The translations under genes and the position numbers were made by a program. Shown in pieces: positions 1 to 7,699 of a stretch of DNA of 36,816 nucleotides. Source of the DNA: an uncultured Lachnospiraceae bacterium (GTDB lineage: Bacteria; Bacillota; Clostridia; Lachnospirales; Lachnospiraceae); NCBI GenBank assembly GCA_905203555.1, contig CAJKWK010000024.1, positions 1-36,816 of the forward strand. The letters are read 5' to 3'. Numbering within the stretch: the first letter of the stretch is position 1; the number at the start of each line of letters is the position of its first letter. Below the pieces are notes generated by a model that worked only from the letters and a program-made list of their open reading frames with translations, had not been told where the DNA came from and searched no databases.

Positions 1-31
1 TGAACCATTTTGATATAGTCTGAGCAGTCGA

Positions 32-424
32 TTATCGCTTGCTGAACTGCGGAGCGCGACGAGCTGCTTTGAGACCGTATTTCTTACGCTCTTTCATACG
101 TGGGTCACGTGTCAGGTATCCAGCTTTCTTCAGAACTGGTCTGTACTCTGCATCTGCCTGCAGAAGTGCTCTAGCGATTCCATGACGGATTGCTCCAGCC
201 TGTCCTGTGTATCCACCACCATGAACGTTAACCATTACATCAAATTTATCAAGTGTCTCTGTTGCAACGAGCGGCTGACGAACAACTACTTTCAGTGTCT
301 CCAGTCCAAGATACTCGTCGATATCTCTCTTATTGATTGTGATTTTTCCTGTTCCAGGTACAAGATATACTCTTGCTACAGATTTTTTTCTTCTTCCTGT
401 TCCATAATACTTTGCGTTAGCCAT
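32..424 (-). CDS. rpsI: 30S ribosomal protein S9
   Basis: Small-subunit ribosomal protein whose C-terminal tail reaches the P site. The 130-residue product has the family's usual length, begins MANAKYYGTGRRKKSVARVY, and ends in the basic tail APQFSKR, which closely matches the universal S9 ending. The central segment VHGGGYTGQAGAIRHGIARAL is the conserved S9 core. A strong ribosome binding site (AAAGGAGG) precedes the ATG. It lies 26 bases downstream of rplM on the same strand, the standard rplM-rpsI operon of Firmicutes, so it is presumably co-transcribed from the rplM promoter. Identification is secure. Confidence 0.98.
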   Translation of the reverse strand: MANAKYYGTGRRKKSVARVYLVPGTGKITINKRDIDEYLGLETLKVVVRQPLVATETLDKFDVMVNVHGGGYTGQAGAIRHGIARALLQADAEYRPVLKKAGYLTRDPRMKERKKYGLKAARRAPQFSKR

Positions 425-450
425 CGTAATGTCCTCCTTTCAACCTTTCC

Positions 451-879
451 TTAAAATGTCAATACTTCTGGTTTCTGAGCCTGCTGAGCGTGCTCCGGTC
501 CTGCATATACGTGCAGTTTCTGAAGCATCTGTCTTCCCAGTGGTCCCTTTGGAAGCATTCCTTTGACTGCGAGTTCTACAACCTTCTCTGGTTTCTTAGC
601 AAGCAGTTCTGCCAGAGTAGTCTCTCTCATTCCTCCAACATAATCGGAGTGATTGTAATAAATCTTCTGCTGAAGTTTCTTACCGGAAACTTTAATCTTC
701 TCTGCGTTAACTACTACTACATAATCACCTGTATCTACATGTGGTGTAAATTCCGGCTTGTTCTTACCTCTTAATACTTTGGCAATCTCAGAAGCCATAC
801 GTCCTAATGTCTGACCTTCAGCGTCAACCACATACCATTTTCTTTCAATCTTGTCTGGGTTAGCCATATAAGTTTTCAT
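451..879 (-). CDS. rplM: 50S ribosomal protein L13
   Basis: Early-assembling large-subunit ribosomal protein. The 142-residue product starts MKTYMANPDKIERKWYVVDA and contains the family core GDYVVVVNAEKIKVSGKK, the segment KIYYNHSDYVGG and the motif KGMLPKGPLGRQMLQKLHVY, all diagnostic of bacterial L13. The ATG at 877-879 (reverse strand) follows AGGAGG at good spacing. It is the first gene of the rplM-rpsI operon. Upstream is a roughly 110-base leader with a stem-loop and a near-consensus promoter, consistent with autogenous control by a ribosomal protein. Identification is secure. Confidence 0.98.
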   Translation of the reverse strand: MKTYMANPDKIERKWYVVDAEGQTLGRMASEIAKVLRGKNKPEFTPHVDTGDYVVVVNAEKIKVSGKKLQQKIYYNHSDYVGGMRETTLAELLAKKPEKVVELAVKGMLPKGPLGRQMLQKLHVYAGPEHAQQAQKPEVLTF

Positions 880-990
880 GGATGTTCCTCCTGTAATTTT
901 CTTTGTAATCTTGGTTATTCATTCATTGCTTTTATATGAAATCAGCACACTCCGGGGCTTTGGCGTATACTGTTTCTCCTTTTGTCATGC
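880..990 (-). promoter_or_regulatory. L13-type ribosomal leader (5' UTR of rplM)
   Basis: The transcribed leader of rplM holds a stem-loop at 944-971: on the RNA AGUAUAC pairs with GUGUGCU, and CC with GG, closing a loop that includes AAAGCCCC. The GCCAAAGCCCCGG core resembles what I remember of the Rfam L13 leader (RF00555), thought to let free L13 repress its own operon. The hairpin and the promoter position are seen. The Rfam match is from memory and was not run. Confidence 0.5.
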
Positions 991-996
991 CTAAAT

Positions 997-1025
997 AGTA
1001 TAGTACAGCTCTGCACCAATGTCAA
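997..1025 (-). promoter_or_regulatory. sigma-A promoter of rplM-rpsI
   Basis: On the minus strand TTGACA (1020-1025) is separated by exactly 17 bases from TATACT (997-1002). This is close to full consensus and lies about 120 bases upstream of the rplM start. Confidence 0.85.
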
Positions 1026-1266
1026 CATCTTTTTCAATTATTATACGCTATTATCTCCTATTATTCCCTTCTTCTGTTTCTTCCCTTCTTTTTCTCTTTC
1101 GACTTTTTTAGATTCTTATTTTATGATATATTTATATTCACAGGATTTTATTTTGCATTCCTGCAATCATTTTAATAAATTTAAGAAATTCAAGAAATAT
1201 AAAATATAATTTCTTTTTTAGAATGCTCTTTTTCTAAAAGGGCTGGTACAGAAAGGCGGTATTACT
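1026..1266. other. AT-rich divergent intergenic region
   Basis: About 240 bases between the rplM promoter and the plus-strand glycosidase gene. It is strongly AT-rich with pyrimidine tracts on the plus strand and I see no coding potential. A TATAAT at 1205-1210 could be the glycosidase -10 box but lacks a good -35. A ribosome binding site (AAAGGCGG) sits at 1251-1259. Confidence 0.5.
1216..1239. repeat. inverted repeat upstream of the glycosidase gene
   Basis: TTTTAGAA (1216-1223) and TTCTAAAA (1232-1239) form a perfect 8-bp inverted repeat with an 8-base spacer. It lies just after a possible -10 box (1205-1210) and before the ribosome binding site. It could be an operator or an RNA hairpin. 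Confidence 0.5.
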
Positions 1267-2577
1267 ATGTGGGCTTATAATGAAACTTTTTATCAAATCT
1301 ATCCCATCGGATTTTGCGGTGCACCGGTACACAATGACGGAATTACAGTTCCTCGGATCCGCAAGATCGGAGAGTGGAGCGAATATCTTGAAAAACTTGG
1401 AATCGGTTCTATTATTTTAAATCCAATCTTTGAATCTGACAACCATGGCTATGATACCAGGGACTACAAAACCCTTGACTGTCGCCTTGGAACCAACGAG
1501 GATTTCATAGAAGTCTGTAAGGAACTCCATAATCATAATGTAAAAATCATGCTCGATGGCGTATTTAACCATGTCGGCAGAGGATTCTGGGCTTTCCGGG
1601 ATGTCCAGGAAAAGAAATGGGATTCCCCTTATAAGGATTGGTTCCATATCAGTTTCGATGGAAACAGCTGCTATAACGATGGTTTCTGGTACGAAGGCTG
1701 GGAAGGACATTTTGAGCTGGTAAAATTGAACCTGCAAAACCCTGCAGTTGTAGATTATCTTTTGGAATGTGTCCGCTTCTGGATTGAAGAATTTGACATT
1801 GATGGTCTGCGTCTGGACGTGGCTTACAGCTTAGACCACAACTTCATGCGCCGTCTTCGTTGTTTCTGCGAAGAATTAAAACCGGGATTTGCTCTGATCG
1901 GAGAAGTCCTGTTTGGTGATTATAATCTGATTGTAAATGATGAAATGCTGCACAGTTGTACAAACTATGAATGTTATAAGGGAATCCACTCCAGTTTTAA
2001 CAGTATGAACCTTTTTGAAATTGCACATTCTCTTAATCGACAATACGGTCCGGAACAATGGTGTATTTACCGCGGAAAACATTTGATGAATTTTGTAGAT
2101 AATCATGATGTCACACGAATCGCAAGTATCCTGGCCAATCCGGAACACCTGCCTCTGACATACGGCATTTTATTCGGCATGCCCGGAATCCCTTGTATTT
2201 ATTACGGCAGTGAATGGGGAGAAGAAGGCAAAAAGGCTCCTGAGAATGACTACGCCCTTCGGCCATGTTTCGAAGAGCCGAAACCAAATGAATTGACCGA
2301 ATTTATTACCGGACTCATTGCCATCCGCAGAGACAGCGACGCCCTATGCAATGGCGGTTATCACAATGTTGTAATTACCAACCATCAGTTGATTTTCGAA
2401 AGAAAATCCGAATCGGAGCGGGTGCTTGTGGCAATCAATGCAGATGCTTGTGATTTTACCGCTAACAATGGAGAACTCTTCGGCACATACGAAGACTTGA
2501 TTACCGGTAACGAAGTGCATCTGAACGGTCAGCTTTCCCTCCCCGGATATAGCGTACAATACTTAAAACAGATTTAA
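1267..2577 (+). CDS. GH13 alpha-amylase family glycosidase, intracellular
   Basis: A 436-residue (beta/alpha)8 glycoside hydrolase predicted to act on alpha-1,4-linked oligosaccharides. All four GH13 signature regions are visible: DGVFNH (97-102), GLRLD with the nucleophile Asp184, GEV with the acid/base Glu213, and FVDNHD with the transition-state Asp281. There is no signal peptide and no N-terminal carbohydrate-binding domain. It is therefore a compact cytoplasmic enzyme, perhaps a maltodextrin or cyclomaltodextrin hydrolase; exact substrate cannot be read from sequence. The ATG follows AAAGGCGGT. It is transcribed alone on the plus strand, divergent from rplM, and ends in a bidirectional terminator. 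No sugar transporter adjoins it. Confidence 0.93.
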   Translation: MWAYNETFYQIYPIGFCGAPVHNDGITVPRIRKIGEWSEYLEKLGIGSIILNPIFESDNHGYDTRDYKTLDCRLGTNEDFIEVCKELHNHNVKIMLDGVFNHVGRGFWAFRDVQEKKWDSPYKDWFHISFDGNSCYNDGFWYEGWEGHFELVKLNLQNPAVVDYLLECVRFWIEEFDIDGLRLDVAYSLDHNFMRRLRCFCEELKPGFALIGEVLFGDYNLIVNDEMLHSCTNYECYKGIHSSFNSMNLFEIAHSLNRQYGPEQWCIYRGKHLMNFVDNHDVTRIASILANPEHLPLTYGILFGMPGIPCIYYGSEWGEEGKKAPENDYALRPCFEEPKPNELTEFITGLIAIRRDSDALCNGGYHNVVITNHQLIFERKSESERVLVAINADACDFTANNGELFGTYEDLITGNEVHLNGQLSLPGYSVQYLKQI

Positions 2578-2586
2578 GCACATCAG

Positions 2587-2646
2587 AAAACCGGCAGTTC
2601 TTAGGAATCATCTCATACATCACATTCCCTTGTTCTGCCGGTTTTT
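2587..2646. terminator. bidirectional intrinsic terminator
   Basis: AAAACCGGCAG (2587-2597) pairs with CTGCCGGTTTT (2635-2645). It has A-runs on one side and T-runs on the other, so it can serve both the plus-strand glycosidase gene and the converging DUF89 gene. Confidence 0.8.
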
Positions 2647-2665
2647 CTTATTATTTTTTATTCTG

Positions 2666-3535
2666 TTAGTAATCGCCTTCCCGCATAAATACACCTGCAT
2701 TTTTTGTCAGACCGAACCTCCGTACAAACCAATCACATTTGCACAGAAACAAATAATACACATTCAATCCACATCCATACAGACTTTCAAAATTCCCCTG
2801 TCCCTTTGCCAGAATTACATCCGCATTTTCCAGTGCTTTTCGGGATTCTTCATTAATAGCACGCATGGAAGTTCCTGCGATTCCGGTTCCATTTTCCATC
2901 ACCGGAACCAGCTCTGTCAATCCGATCTGCTGTGCATCTTCTATCGTTGCATCATTCAAGACCTGCTTTCCGCGAACCAGCGCTGTAATTTCCAGATTCG
3001 GAAACTGCTCTTTCAAAAACCGGATCAATTGTTTATCCAACACAATCTCTCCGCAATTATCAGTTACATATACCAGTTTCGATGCTCGCTCCGAATCACT
3101 GCAAAAATCTCTATAGCACGTTTCATCCAGTGTCTCATGTTCCACATTTTGAATCAGTGTTTCGAGAACGCTTTCTTCAACTGTGCTCAACGCCCCGTAA
3201 TCTATATAATTTCCTGCACGTGCATAAAGAATAGCCCGCTCCAGAGGATGCTCTGCACTACTGATCTGCTGCCAGATCTGCGACTCGATATCCAACATCT
3301 TTTGATTATGCATTCTCTTAATTTCTTGAAAATCCTGCTCTTCTCCGAAATACTCCTTATACACTTTACTGATATCTTCCACCAATTCCGGCGCTGACGT
3401 TTCCACATCACTCTGCCCGATCACACGCAAAACTGCTTTTAGATATTCTGCCTTTTTTGACTCATCCTTCAGACTATGCACCCGTTCTTCCTGGCGTTCC
3501 ACCATGCAACGGATACAGGCTGCACTCACTCTCAT
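2666..3535 (-). CDS. DUF89 / ARMT1-like damage-control phosphatase family protein
   Basis: Metal-dependent phosphatase of the DUF89 family, whose members dephosphorylate harmful sugar-phosphate or cofactor by-products; the substrate here is unknown. The 289-residue protein has the N-terminal paired cysteines CIRC, the core motif VTDNCGEIVLDK (Asp/Asn metal site), RGKQVLNDAT and AKGQGNFESL, in family order. An upstream in-frame ATG at 3556 exists, but the Shine-Dalgarno GGAGG falls inside that extension and points to the ATG at 3535 (MRVSAACIRC). It follows tyrS on the same strand but is separated from it by a perfect GAAA-tetraloop terminator. It probably relies on read-through or its own weak promoter. 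Confidence 0.85.
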   Translation of the reverse strand: MRVSAACIRCMVERQEERVHSLKDESKKAEYLKAVLRVIGQSDVETSAPELVEDISKVYKEYFGEEQDFQEIKRMHNQKMLDIESQIWQQISSAEHPLERAILYARAGNYIDYGALSTVEESVLETLIQNVEHETLDETCYRDFCSDSERASKLVYVTDNCGEIVLDKQLIRFLKEQFPNLEITALVRGKQVLNDATIEDAQQIGLTELVPVMENGTGIAGTSMRAINEESRKALENADVILAKGQGNFESLYGCGLNVYYLFLCKCDWFVRRFGLTKNAGVFMREGDY

Positions 3536-3556
3536 TTTCCCATTCCTCCATGGCAT

Positions 3557-3581
3557 AAAAGGAAGCAGTTTCCTGCTTCCT
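3557..3581 (-). terminator. intrinsic terminator of tyrS
   Basis: On the minus strand GGAAGCAG-GAAA-CTGCTTCC is followed by TTTTA: an 8-bp perfect stem with a GAAA tetraloop. It lies about 50 bases past the tyrS stop and just before the DUF89 ribosome binding site. Confidence 0.8.
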
Positions 3582-3608
3582 CTGACACATTTTATCTTTT
3601 GATAATTT

Positions 3609-3641
3609 CTTTTATTTGATGATTGCTTTTATTTGATGATT
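3609..3641. repeat. 16-base tandem duplication over the tyrS stop codon
   Basis: CTTTTATTTGATGATT occurs at 3609-3624 and again at 3626-3641, a 17-base period. The second copy encodes the end of tyrS (VIIK and stop), so the first is a duplicate of the gene's last codons and stop placed downstream. Confidence 0.8.
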
Positions 3642-4852
3642 ACTTTGCGGAAATTCTTCTTTCCTCTCTTCAGAACGATTCCGTCTCCTGTAAACCGATC
3701 TTTCTCAAATGCCGCATAAATATCAGTTACCTTTTCTCCATCTACAGAGGCGCCACCCTGCTGTACCGCACGTCTTGCCTCAGACTTAGATGGTACAAGT
3801 CCGCTCTTTGCAAGAAGTGTCAAAATATCAATTACACCATCTGTAAAATCTTCCTCTGTCAGTTCTGTTGTCGGCATCTCTGCTGCATTTCCCTGACTAA
3901 ACAGCGCGCGTGCACTTTCCTGTGCTTTCTTCGCCTCTTCTTCACCATGTACCAGACTTGTCAATTCATACGCCAGAATCTCTTTCGCTTTATTCAGCTG
4001 AGCGCCTTCCCATGAATCCATTTCATCAATCTGCTCTAACGGAAGGAATGTCAGCATACGGATACACTTCAAAACATCCGCATCCCCAACATTTCTCCAG
4101 TACTGATAAAAATCAAAAGGAGAAGTTTTATTCGGATCCAGCCAAACTGCACCTGACTGTGTTTTACCCATTTTTTTACCTTCAGAATTGAGTAACAGCG
4201 TAATGGTCATTGCACTTGCATCTTTTCCTAATTTACGGCGAATCAGCTCTGTACCTGCCAGCATATTACTCCACTGATCGTCTCCTCCAAACTGAAGGTT
4301 ACAGCCATAGTTCTGGTATAATGCGTAGAAGTCATATGCCTGCATGATCATGTAGTTAAACTCAAGGAAACTCAGACCTTTTTCCATTCTCTGTTTGTAA
4401 CATTCTGCTGTCAGCATACGGTTTACACTGAAATGTGCTCCCACTTCACGCAGTACCTCAATATAATTCAAATCCATCAGCCAGTCCGCATTATTCACCA
4501 TCAGCGCCTTGCCTTCTGAAAAATCAATAAACTTACTCATCTGCTCTTTGAAACAGTCACAGTTGTGCTGGATTGTCTCCGGTGTCATCATCTGACGCAT
4601 ATCACTTCTTCCGGATGGGTCACCGATCATTCCGGTACCTCCGCCAATCAAAGCAATCGGTTTGTTTCCTGCCATCTGCAGACGTTTCATCAGACAGAGC
4701 GCCATAAAATGTCCCACATGAAGGCTGTCTGCCGTTGGGTCAAATCCAATATAAAAAGTTGCCTTTCCATTATTGATCAGTTCTTTGATCAAATCTTCGT
4801 CTGTGACCTGTGCGATCAAGCCACGTGCCTGTAATTCTTCGTAAAGTGTCAT
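3629..4852 (-). CDS. tyrS: tyrosyl-tRNA synthetase
   Basis: Class I aminoacyl-tRNA synthetase that charges tRNA-Tyr. The 407-residue protein shows the HIGH-type motif HVGH (45-48), GGDDQWSN of the tyrosine site, the KMSKS-type loop KMGKT, and a C-terminal S4 RNA-binding domain (about 335-407, including KSEARRAVQQGG). The start at 4852 (MTLYEELQARGLI) is chosen because AAAGGAGAACAACATC precedes it. The frame is open back to 4990, but that extension covers the leader and is not protein-like. Expression is controlled by a tyrosine T-box leader. A second promoter inside the leader, beyond the attenuator, may give basal expression. Confidence 0.97.
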   Translation of the reverse strand: MTLYEELQARGLIAQVTDEDLIKELINNGKATFYIGFDPTADSLHVGHFMALCLMKRLQMAGNKPIALIGGGTGMIGDPSGRSDMRQMMTPETIQHNCDCFKEQMSKFIDFSEGKALMVNNADWLMDLNYIEVLREVGAHFSVNRMLTAECYKQRMEKGLSFLEFNYMIMQAYDFYALYQNYGCNLQFGGDDQWSNMLAGTELIRRKLGKDASAMTITLLLNSEGKKMGKTQSGAVWLDPNKTSPFDFYQYWRNVGDADVLKCIRMLTFLPLEQIDEMDSWEGAQLNKAKEILAYELTSLVHGEEEAKKAQESARALFSQGNAAEMPTTELTEEDFTDGVIDILTLLAKSGLVPSKSEARRAVQQGGASVDGEKVTDIYAAFEKDRFTGDGIVLKRGKKNFRKVIIK

Positions 4853-4938
4853 GATGTTGTTCTCCTTTTCTAATTTCATTTTTTGTTCTCGGTGAGGAAA
4901 CAAGCAATTATACTTTCCACCAAATTCACCCTTGTGCA

Positions 4939-4966
4939 AATATAAGTGACTTTGGCTCATTGTCAA
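4939..4966 (-). promoter_or_regulatory. possible second tyrS promoter downstream of the T-box terminator
   Basis: TTGACA (4961-4966) - 16 bases - TATATT (4939-4944) on the minus strand. The -35 box begins three bases after the attenuator T-run. Transcripts from here would escape T-box control. Confidence 0.5.
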
Positions 4967-4969
4967 CAC

Positions 4970-5005
4970 AAAAAACTCGCCCTCACACAAATGTAAGGAC
5001 GAGTT
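4970..5005 (-). terminator. T-box attenuator hairpin
   Basis: Minus strand ACTCGTCCTTACA / TGTGAGGGCGAGT stem followed by six T. It overlaps the antiterminator-forming T-box region, as expected for T-box attenuation. Confidence 0.9.
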
Positions 5006-5310
5006 CTATACCCGCGGTACCACCTTAATTCACAACAGATTCGCACCTGCTGCCTCAGTAACAACTTATGTTCCGCCGCTCTTCTCACTATATAAAAAAG
5101 CGATATAACATGCATTGCCATAGCATCTTAACGTCTGCCAATCCGTCACAGCCTACTTGCATTTTATCTTTATCTGTAAGTACGTTCGGTGTGCAGCTCT
5201 GAGATGTATTCACAATTAACAGTATCATGCGCCTCTCATCAACCGGCTGCTTTCTGTTTTCTCTGCAAATTGCTACTTGTTCTCTTCTTCGCCTTTATCT
5301 ATCTGTTGCC
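4970..5310 (-). ncRNA. tyrosine T-box leader of tyrS
   Basis: Transcription-attenuation riboswitch that binds uncharged tRNA. The canonical T-box core AAGGTGGTACCGCGGG is at 5011-5026. Stem I features are present: an AGUA-type element, GGTTGATGAGAGGC resembling the distal motifs, and the phrase GAA-UAC-AUCUCAGAGCUGC typical of the specifier loop. The specifier codon is UAC (5206-5208), a Tyr codon, which matches the downstream gene. The attenuator hairpin follows at 4970-5005. The leader starts just after the promoter at 5312-5341. The total distance to the tyrS start is about 450 bases. Confidence 0.95.
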
Positions 5311-5311
5311 T

Positions 5312-5341
5312 ATACTAACCCATTTATCATCCATTTGTCAA
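5312..5341 (-). promoter_or_regulatory. sigma-A promoter of the tyrS T-box transcript
   Basis: TTGACA (5336-5341), 18-base spacer, TAGTAT (5312-5317) on the minus strand. It lies immediately upstream of the T-box leader and directly after the end of the anti-sigma gene. Confidence 0.75.
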
Positions 5342-5348
5342 GGTCTGA

Positions 5349-6587
5349 TTACAACGTAATTGAAATTTCTGTAATGATTGACAATTCATCCTGACTGCTG
5401 TTATTTTTATCAACCACACGAATCGTATAATTTCTTGAACCGGAATATTCCAACGTATATTCTCTCATTTGACTTCCGTCTTCCCGTTCTTCAATCTTAC
5501 CTCCCCATTTTTCCACAAAATTACCATCTTCATCAATCACTTGAATCTCCGGATTCTGCTCTACCCATTCCTGTGGAATCACAAAATCAATATGCAGATT
5601 ACTCAGAGTCTGTACAATCTTCTCTACCACAAATCCCTGGTCTTCTGCCTGTACATCAAACACTTGATTTTTACTTTCGTCTTTTGCCACTTCAAAACTC
5701 AAATTCCACTCACCTGCAACCGCCTTTGGAGCTTTTGATGTATCCCCGTAATTTGCACTTTCTACCATATCAACATCCAGTTCTACAAGAAACTTTTCCG
5801 CAAATGTTTTCTCTGGCATGGATGATTCATCAATATGAATAACACCCACATAAGTCCCGTCCCCTATATCTCTTATATTCATATTTGCGCCAACATAGGT
5901 TCCGTCGATTTTTATAACCTCCGGCCCCATCCGATTCTTTAGTGATTCAATATCCGTTTCTTCTACCTGCGTTTCACCGTCTTCTCCAACAGTAACCGTA
6001 ACAGGTCTCTTCCCTTCTGTTGTTTCATAGGCTCTTCCCAATCGAATTCCATCCACAGTTCCAAGAATGCCTTCCTCATCCTGCACGCCCAATGTAAAAT
6101 ACAGATCATATCCGTCACAGTATGCATCTGTAACTTCCAATTTTATTCCCTGATCCACCGCTGTCATTTGCTCTGTCTGGATCTGCTGTGCATTTTCTTT
6201 GATATTTTGATATGCCGTTGTATCTTTATATCCATAAGGTTCTGCATCCCTCGCCTTTACCATTTCATCAAAAATATTTCCAATCAACGGTAGGTCCTTT
6301 GCCAGTGTCGGATTGCTTACCAGCACCACACTTCCTGCAAACACTACACAAACTGCTGCCGCTGCTGCTTTCGCCCACGCTGGAAACCGTTTCTTTGCCG
6401 CCGGTTTCATTGTCACAACGCCTTGATATATCCGGCGATAAGCATCCTGCATCTTATTTTCTACCTCAGCCGGAATTTCTACCTGCTCTTGAAGATTCTT
6501 TTTCATCTTTTCTTCCATCTCAATATCCTCTATTCTAGTCCGTCTCTCTGTCATCTGATATCCCTCGCTTTCCATTTGATCTATCAC
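5349..6587 (-). CDS. DUF4179-type anti-sigma factor, membrane-anchored
   Basis: Predicted single-pass membrane protein that holds the adjacent ECF sigma factor inactive until an envelope signal arrives. The 412-residue protein has a charged cytoplasmic N-terminus (about 1-68) and one hydrophobic segment (about 70-93, AAAAAVCVVFAGSVVLV). A large extracytoplasmic part follows, beginning NPTLAKDLPLIGNIFDEM, typical of DUF4179 proteins. The start is a GTG at 6587 with AGAGGT seven bases upstream, 12 bases after the sigma-factor stop, so the two are translated as an operon. No protease-cleavage motif is obvious. The sigma partner is inferred from position; the stimulus is unknown. Confidence 0.85.
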   Translation of the reverse strand: MIDQMESEGYQMTERRTRIEDIEMEEKMKKNLQEQVEIPAEVENKMQDAYRRIYQGVVTMKPAAKKRFPAWAKAAAAAVCVVFAGSVVLVSNPTLAKDLPLIGNIFDEMVKARDAEPYGYKDTTAYQNIKENAQQIQTEQMTAVDQGIKLEVTDAYCDGYDLYFTLGVQDEEGILGTVDGIRLGRAYETTEGKRPVTVTVGEDGETQVEETDIESLKNRMGPEVIKIDGTYVGANMNIRDIGDGTYVGVIHIDESSMPEKTFAEKFLVELDVDMVESANYGDTSKAPKAVAGEWNLSFEVAKDESKNQVFDVQAEDQGFVVEKIVQTLSNLHIDFVIPQEWVEQNPEIQVIDEDGNFVEKWGGKIEEREDGSQMREYTLEYSGSRNYTIRVVDKNNSSQDELSIITEISITL

Positions 6588-6599
6588 TGCCGTTACCTC

Positions 6600-7151
6600 T
6601 TATATTTCACTGGTTCGGCAATCCATCTCCCCATATTCTTTCATGTACACTTTCTTAAAAATCCCGCGCCCTCTTGCCAGTCTTGTCTTAATTGTATTTT
6701 CATTCGTCTTTAAAATGCTGCTGATTTCCTTAATGCTAAATTCCTCTACATAATATAATAACAATACAATCCGATACCGTTCTTCTAATTGCTCCAGCAT
6801 TTTCAAAAAATCTTCATTGATTGTATCTGTTTTTCCTGCTGCCTGCACGTCCTGCCGTTTCCCGTTTGCCAAATATTCTTCCATAGGAACCACTTTTTTA
6901 CGCTCTGCCAAAATACGATTGCAGTGATTGATCAGAATCCGCATCATCCATGTTTGAAAATATTTCGGTTCTCTCAAACTCTGTAAATTCTCATAACAAC
7001 TTAAAACAGTATCCTGCATCGCATCTGCCGCATCCGCATCATTTTTAAGAATACCGACAGCCACTTTATACATCGTCTGCTTTTGTTCTTCCATCAACGT
7101 GATAAATGCCTCTTTATCTCCACGCTGCGCCTTTCTCACCAACTGACTCAT
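6600..7151 (-). CDS. ECF-type RNA polymerase sigma factor
   Basis: Alternative sigma-70 family factor of 183 residues. Region 2 is visible as DADAADAMQDTVLSCYENL and FQTWMMRILINHCNRIL. Region 4 is LEQLEERYRIVLLLYYVEEFSIKEISSILKTNENTIKTRLARGR, a helix-turn-helix that reads the -35 box. Start 7151 (MSQLVRKAQRGD) is preferred over the two upstream ATGs because GGAGAGGAGG is seven bases from it and only one base from the next. It precedes the DUF4179 anti-sigma gene. An ECF-like promoter lies directly upstream, suggesting autoregulation. Confidence 0.93.
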   Translation of the reverse strand: MSQLVRKAQRGDKEAFITLMEEQKQTMYKVAVGILKNDADAADAMQDTVLSCYENLQSLREPKYFQTWMMRILINHCNRILAERKKVVPMEEYLANGKRQDVQAAGKTDTINEDFLKMLEQLEERYRIVLLLYYVEEFSIKEISSILKTNENTIKTRLARGRGIFKKVYMKEYGEMDCRTSEI

Positions 7152-7183
7152 CAGCATACCTCCTCTCCTAATCATATCCGTAT

Positions 7184-7210
7184 GTACGAACTTTAACTTT
7201 CTTTGTTTCC
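7184..7210 (-). promoter_or_regulatory. putative ECF-type autoregulatory promoter
   Basis: On the minus strand GGAAAC (7205-7210), 16-base spacer, CGTAC (7184-7188). This fits the general ECF pattern (GGAAAC / TGAAAC at -35, CGT at -10, 16-base spacing) and lies about 33 bases upstream of the sigma gene. Confidence 0.6.
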
Positions 7211-7268
7211 ATGCTCTTCAACCGATTGATACTTATTAGATAAAAAAATCCGCCCAAAAGTTTCAAAT

Positions 7269-7640
7269 TCAAAAATTTTTTTGAAGAACTACACATTTAT
7301 TTCCTCGGGAAGAGAAAACTGTTTCAAAAGATTCTTTGTCACAACTATATTCTCCAAGGATTGGATCTGCAATGATTACAGAAGTATCGTTATATCCGAT
7401 GAGAACTTCACCATGATCATTTTCTGCCCATTCCATAAAATCCCCTTCTTCCGTATACCAGCCATGAATTTCAGAACGTGGAGCCATCCCGATTGTAACC
7501 CAGACAAGAACCGGAGTCTCATGATCCAAAAAATCATATAATATTTGTGGTGAAACATTATTCATTGCAGTTGCATAAAAGTTACTGCCAAATTGGTTTA
7601 AAAAATGATTTGCCGCAGTGACAATCGCAAAAAAAGTTTC
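7269..7640 (-). pseudogene. C39-like peptidase fragment (5'-truncated)
   Basis: The last 98 codons (from the ATG at 7565) resemble the C-terminal half of a C39_2-family cysteine peptidase. Visible are FLDHETPVLVWVTIGM, a central W-rich loop, NDHGEVLIGYND with the catalytic His, and IADPILGEY with the catalytic Asp. Similarity continues in frame upstream of the ATG (AANHFLNQFGSNFYAT) to about 7640. The N-terminal part with the catalytic Cys is absent: the next feature is the tRNA-Leu terminator. No ribosome binding site precedes the ATG. I call it a dead remnant; a short expressed protein cannot be excluded. Confidence 0.6.
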
Positions 7641-7649
7641 CTGTAAAGC

Positions 7650-7686
7650 AAAAAAATCGAGAAACCTTATTTCTAAGATTTCTCGA
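7650..7686 (-). terminator. terminator of tRNA-Leu
   Basis: Minus strand CGAGAAATCTTA...GGTTTCTCG stem followed by A and seven T, 14 bases after the tRNA 3' end. Confidence 0.8.
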
Positions 7687-7699
7687 CTTATTTCTTTGA

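Noticed and set aside
2630..3397. Long open frame on the plus strand opposite the DUF89 gene
   Set aside because: It is rich in Cys, Phe, His and Ile as expected from an antisense frame, has no recognisable domain, and the opposite strand codes a clear DUF89 protein with its motifs and RBS.
4853..4990. N-terminal extension of tyrosyl-tRNA synthetase
   Set aside because: The in-frame extension covers leader sequence and part of the attenuator. The proper RBS and conserved N-terminus are at 4852.
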